The translations under genes and the position numbers were made by a program. The notes under the pieces are model-generated. The model saw only the letters and a list, made by a program, of their open reading frames with translations, searched no databases and was not told where the DNA came from. Below are positions 58,776 through 64,000 of a stretch of DNA of 64,000 bases, one piece after another (position 1 is the first letter of the stretch; each line of letters opens with the position of its first letter). The DNA is from Aselliscus stoliczkanus (taxonomy: Eukaryota; Chordata; Mammalia; Chiroptera; Hipposideridae), in contig CM066732.1 in assembly GCA_033961575.1 (NCBI GenBank), positions 78,310,187 through 78,374,186 on the forward strand. The letters run 5' to 3'.

Positions 58776-61649
58776 GTTCCAGGTCTGACATGTGTAAAGA
58801 GTATGATAGGCCATCCAGAAGGCCTGTTTTGTTTCCACAAAGTCCAGCTCTGCAACAGGCAGCTTGTCTCTGCCTAACTATCATTAGCTGGCAAGGCAAT
58901 GAGACAATCTCTAAGATAAGCGGCATAAAATGTTCAAATGAGGTTTAAATAAGGAGCCTGCATTTTTATTTATGCTACATTGTGCTGTACTAAAGGCAAT
59001 TTATTTCATTCAGTACTTTAGCAGCCATATTATTAATTTTGGAATGTGAGCATGGAAGATTTGCCCAATGTTACTCTCCTCTATAAAAATTTCTCTGGCA
59101 TCAAGGATACCTTGAAGAACCTCGATTTATGGCCTTTGTGAACACATTTCGAATTATAAAGCTCCTTGCAAGGGGTTGGGGAAGATGGGGCAACTCTCTG
59201 GCTAGAATTTGTGGGAAGAGACCCCGTAAGACAGATTGAATTCTCACTTTCGTTGCTTTGTCTGGGAAAACCTCACTGCCATGAGGATCTTGGAAGAAAC
59301 TTGTTGCCGTCTCTGAGCCTGGGGTGTCCCACCTCCTCAGCAGTGAACCCTGACAATTCACCCCTCACTTCTAGGGTTTCTCTGTTATCTGCACTCACAT
59401 AGCCCTCCATGTCTTTGGAATGTGGCAATGACCAAATTCTCTTATCTCAACTCATTCAAAGCTTGTGGTCAAAACAGACAGAAATTATTTGAAAAGATTG
59501 GAAAGGCTAAGAAATTTTAGTAAATTATGTAATATATTAAATTGCCTAAAAGTACAAGTACCTTTTCAAAAGGCAGGATCCTAATTTGTAATTGCACTCT
59601 TATTGTTTGGACACAAGTTCATCCTACAATTCACAAAACATTTTATTATTTCCTCATCTGGCAATGGTTATTCTTGACCCTGTGATCAGATAAGAAATTT
59701 CGGCAGATGTTACTTTCAATTTAAATGGATTTTTATGCCATTAAAAGGAACGTTTGCTCTGTCTAAGAAGAGTATTGACTATAAAAGTCACAGGCTCCGG
59801 ATCATTTCCTGTGGGATTTTTTCCACTGTCCTTCCAATTAGTCAGTCAATGTGACGTTTCTCTTAACATGATCATTTATTTTTCTCTGGAGGGTTCCCTT
59901 CTATCCTATTCAAGAAAGATGATCCTGGAAAATAAAGAGAGCTTTCTATACCCCCAGTGCAATACTTATGATTAATTGCAGCTCATCATAATGAATGACA
60001 ACAGAAAAAAGCATTCATTTTCCTTGCTCTTATATAAAAAAAGCATTTGTTGCAATTTGAGTCCCAGTCAACTTCCATTGTTTAGACAATAATTAGTCAA
60101 ATTATACCAATCACCAATAATCATAACAGAAATTATATAATTGTAATTTAGACCAATGACCTTGAACTTATGACAATAGAATATGGGGTATTTAACTGCA
60201 TAATGTGACACTGCAGTTTTATACCTATAATCTCAAGGTTTTTATATTAGTTAATTAATTTACAATACTTTGTACCTAACCATTTCTGAAAGTGACAAAA
60301 TTATGTAAGCTCCACCAAAAATCCAAAGAGGATCTTATTTCAAACAAAGTAATCCATATTAAAAAATAAATCAATAAATATAATGACTTCATAAATATAA
60401 ACATAAATAATGACCTCATATATTTCAGAAATTTGAATGGACTTGGAAGCAAACATGTTTAAACTGAATTGTTTCAGGGAATTGGTCTAGTATAAACTAT
60501 TGAATGATTAAAATAAATTGGCATCTTTTCTAACCACAGAAATGCTGGATCTGTTAAATACTTACTGTCATGTAGAGTTCCCCTTAAGAAACAGAATGGG
60601 TAATGCATACAAAAACAAGACGAGTTGGATGCTTCACATCAACAGAACGATGAATAAAAGACTCTTCCAGCACAGTAGGCAAATTTCCCCTTTAATAAGC
60701 AGCCAGGAAAAAGCAATATTTCAATGTTTGCTTTCCTTCCTCTGAGAGAGAAGGTTTCACTATAACTTATTTTACTTCCTTTTCATTCTGTCCTATTTTC
60801 TTGGCTCTCACAGACAGCTCCAGTAGCAACATGACAATACCACTTTGCACTTGCCGAAAGCGCCTTTTCTCTAAAACTCTAAGCTGTGGTCTATGCGAGG
60901 AGCGTATAAAACAGGGGGAAATGATGCAAACATTGAAGTTCATCCTCTCATGCAAACATTTTGAGAGACTAAGACCCATCTTAACACTAGACTGGGAGTG
61001 AGAGACATCAAAACAAACATAACTCCTCCCAAAGTTCACTCTTGGTATCCTTGAGGCCTTTGGCAAGATTTGCTGTTATCTCGAGTTCTGTCTCACATAT
61101 AAAATAAAGCAATGCCATTTTCTTTATGAGGATGTGGAAGTAACTAGATTGCATTTTCTAAAATAAATCTTGGAAAGAAAGCAGAGTCTTAGAATTCTAA
61201 AAATAAGCTTAAAGTGGGTGCCTACAGACTATCAGTCTTGAAAGTATTTTTCTGGAGTATTATAGAAAACACTCATATTTTTATTTAAGAAAAAAAATGA
61301 AAAAACTTACTTGTCCAAGGAAAAAAAATATCTCAAAATAAAAAATGTTTCAGAATAAAATGTATCAAAGGTTGGTGATGTTCTCTCTTTGAGCCTATGT
61401 ATATGCATATGGATTTTTGCATCTATATCTACACAAGTATTTTTTAATGGAAGAAAAAAAACAACCTTTTCTTTGCAAACATAAGAACTCTCTGTTGTGT
61501 ATTAAGATTACTTAAGATTACCACCGTAAGTCAGAGACTTTGGGCTCCCCAGAGTCCTGATGATCATATAATCTCAATATTCACACAGAAGAATTTCAAA
61601 ATATTCCACATCTATTTATGATACTCTTAGCAAGTTAGGAAATGAAGGG
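58776..61649. other. Intergenic DNA with few recognisable repeats
   Basis: Almost 3 kb without a repeat I can name. It holds no convincing coding exon. Low repeat content near developmental gene deserts sometimes marks conserved regulatory DNA, but conservation cannot be judged from one sequence. Confidence 0.4.
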
Positions 61650-62850
61650 AAATTACTTAATCTAATAAAGGGCATCTATAAAAAAGCTACAGCTAACATC
61701 ATACCCAGTGGTGAAAGAATTCACTAAGAACAGGAACAAGGTAGGGGTGGTTAGTCTCACCACTCTATTTAATATCATAATGAAGGTCCTGGCTAATGCA
61801 GTAAGGTAAGACAATAAATAAATGAAAGACATACAGGTTGGAAAAGAAGAAATAAAATTGTCTCTATTTGAAGATAAAAAACACATCTAAAGACACTCAG
61901 CATTATTTATTAGGGAGATTAATAGTAAAACCACCATTATATACCACAGCATACCTAATAGAGTATCTTAAGAAAAAACTGATCATACTAAGTACTGATC
62001 AGGATATGGAGCAACTAGAACCCTTATAATTGTTGGTGGAAGTGTGAATGTGAAACCACCACTCTGGAAAACATTTTGGCATTATAAGAAAAATAAAAAT
62101 TTTCTTATAAACATTTATATAACATGATTCAGTAATCCCATCCCTAAGTAATTACCTTAGAGAAATGAAAACTTATTTCCAGGGGCTTTATTCAAATTGC
62201 TAAAAACTGGAGACAACTCAATGGTTTGTTTTGTTTTTTTTGGTAGGTGGAGGTAAAATGTTTTTGGGTTTTTTTGGTAACTGGCACATGTATATAAAGA
62301 ATATTACTCATCGATATAAAGAAATGAACTACTCATACACACAACAACATAGATGAACCTCAAATGCCTCATGCTAAGTGAAAGAAGTCAGACTCAAAAG
62401 GCTGCATGCTGTAGAATTCCAGTTAAATGACATTCTAGAAATGGCAAAATTATAGGAACATAAAACAGATCAGTAGTCACCAGGGAGTGGGGATGGGAGT
62501 AGGAGGAGAGGTTTATTTTTTGAGGTTGATGGAACTTTTCTGTATCTTGATTGTACTGGTGGCTATATGACCATGTGTGTTTGCCAAAGTCACCAAAGAA
62601 CAGTACACCAAAAGTGTGAATGTTACTATAGGTAAATATAGTCAACTTAAAATGTGAATTGACACTCACAATCACAAACATAACAACCTGGAAGGATATA
62701 TAACAAAATGCTGATGGTGATTAGCTCTTAGATATGGTATTACAAGTGATTTTAATTTTCTCCCTTGTCCTCTTCTGAAATTTTGAAATTATCCCCAATC
62801 AATATGTATTACTTTTGTTTTTAAGGGAAAATAAAATCACATTTATTTCG
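61650..62850 (+). repeat. L1M-type remnant, ORF2 end and 3' UTR
   Basis: 61650-61905 retains broken ORF2 C-terminal text (near KTYRLEKKK and NCLYLKI). 61960-62690 holds the L1 3' region, with ATGCTAAGTGAAAGAAGTC, GTAGTCACCAGGGAGTGGGG and similar phrases. Many stops and a T-rich insertion near 62225-62275. Confidence 0.75.
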
Positions 62851-63207
62851 TCTGTTGAATGTGAGCCTTCAGACCTAGCTAAGATTGCAACTGGCTCTTG
62901 GAGGCCTCCATGATTCAAGTTTTCCTTCCCTTCTTCCCTTCTGTCCTTTGTCCTTTTTGACTGTTTCAACATCTCAATCCTCAGTTCAAGAGCTGCCTAA
63001 TGCACTCAAGCAAGCCCTAACTTCTTTGCTGTCTTTTGCTTCTAGTTCTGAATAAATAAGGTTGAACAGAGACATGCAATATCCTATGTAATCCTAGTAT
63101 AACAACCTTCAATGATATTCCTTTTTCTGTCCTCAATTTATAGATGCCCATAATCACAAGTTAATACACTGAGAAGAGCGATGATTCCAGAGTCCAAATT
63201 CTCAACT

Positions 63208-63435
63208 GCAGTAGTGGAGTGAGGTGATTAAAGAGCATGGCATTTGGAGGAAAGCTTCCTGGGTTTAAAGCTTGACTCACTACTTTCTAGCTTGTGACCT
63301 TGGGAGAAATTACTTAACTTCCCTGAGCCTGTTTCCTGAGCGTAAAATGAGGATAAAAGCAGTACTTATTCATCAGTTGGTTGTGAGGATTAGGTTATAC
63401 TATACGTGTGAAGCGCCTGGTAAATGATAGGTGTC
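63208..63435 (+). repeat. MIR, nearly complete
   Basis: GATTAAAGAGCATGGCATTT, TCTAGCTTGTGACCTTGGG, GTAAAATGAGGATAAAAGC and GTGAAGCGCCTGGTAAATGA cover the MIR consensus in order. Confidence 0.85.
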
Positions 63436-63439
63436 CCAG

Positions 63440-63689
63440 CCCCATTTCGTCCCCTCTCGCCCACACCCGTCTTCTTTCCTCTTCAGCTCTAGCAGGAACC
63501 TTCAGCTCTCATCACTGTGATCCCCTAACTTCTCAGGTACAGCACCAAGCTCTTCTTGTCTTTAGGTCATTGGTTTATTATTCCCTCAGCCCAGAACATC
63601 TACTCTTCTCTTTTCTACTTTCTGCCTTACCCTAGCTTACCTAAAGAAGCTCAAGTTCCTCTCTGTCCAAAACAACATTATTTTTTCTT
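63440..63689 (+). repeat. L2-like 3' fragment
   Basis: TTATTCCCTCAGCCCAGAAC and nearby pyrimidine-rich text resemble the L2 3' region; diverged. Confidence 0.4.
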
Positions 63690-64000
63690 ATTTTTAAGAT
63701 TTTATTGGGGAATTGGGGGAGGGGAACAGAGAAGTTGCTGTCCTTTTGTTCTTTAGTCCAGTTGTGGAGGACATCTCTTCACTGGCCCATGTTAGTATTA
63801 TCATTGCACTCTTCCCAGGTGAAGCAGATTGATCGCCAGCCACTAGACGGCAGCTCTTGGCAGCTCATGCCGGCTGCTGGCCACTCACACCGGCTGCCAG
63901 CCACTCATGGTAGCTTTACGGCAGCCCATTGCAACCTCACTGCAGCCTACGTATTCACCTGTGACTCACAGCAGTCCAGCTCCAGGTTGAGCTGTTGTTC
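63690..64000 (-). repeat. tRNA-derived SINE, long form, cut by window end
   Basis: T-rich start, GATTTTATTGGGGAATTGGG, then the reverse body as far as the window edge. The tRNA head is outside. Confidence 0.85.

Noticed and set aside
60518..60745. 75-codon plus-strand frame after an acceptor-like TTTTCTAACCACAG
   Set aside because: No matching donor in a sensible place and no recognisable protein; acceptor-like tracts are common by chance.
1..64000. CRISPR arrays, operons, bacterial or phage genes
   Set aside because: Introns, CpG island, SINEs and microsatellites show a mammalian genome. The only regularly repeated units are simple repeats and the 97-bp and 37-bp tandem pairs.

Overview
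This is a mammalian nuclear genomic window of about 64 kb: one split gene, a CpG-island promoter, and mostly non-coding DNA full of interspersed repeats. The tRNA-headed SINEs (about 110 to 500 bp, ending in AATTCCCCAATAAAATCTT plus an A-run), a young-looking mariner miniature element and hAT miniature elements point to a bat, probably a rhinolophoid. That placement is inferred from repeat character and was not checked against a database. Old mammalian repeats (MIR, L2, MER5A, MER2, L1M-type L1) supply the background.

The only gene I can name is ARHGAP5 (p190-B RhoGAP), on the minus strand. Its very large first coding exon (CDS 14228-17947, exon 14228-18115) encodes 1240 residues: the N-terminal GTPase-like domain, four FF domains, two pseudo-GTPase domains and the tyrosine/proline-rich linker. 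It stops at a clean splice donor just before the RhoGAP domain, which must lie in exons beyond coordinate 1. Positions 1-14227 are therefore intron 2. Positions 18116 to about 31.1 or 31.7 kb are intron 1. A CpG island at about 30.2-31.76 kb holds the non-coding first exon and promoter. Three CCAAT boxes read on the minus strand lie just upstream (31804-31901).

Positions from about 31.9 kb to 64 kb are upstream of ARHGAP5. I see no convincing coding gene there: it holds L1, L2, MIR, SINE, mariner and LTR-like remnants, several microsatellites, and one 78-bp segment (57768-57845) that looks like a well-spliced, frame-preserving exon on the plus strand but matches nothing I know.

Nothing here resembles a new multi-gene system. 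The observations most worth following are the minus-strand CCAAT array, the short upstream ORFs in the ARHGAP5 leader (one stop overlaps the start codon), a head-to-head inverted SINE pair in intron 1, two near-perfect 80-bp mariner hairpins in intron 2, hAT elements with a palindrome inside each terminus, and the orphan exon-like segment.
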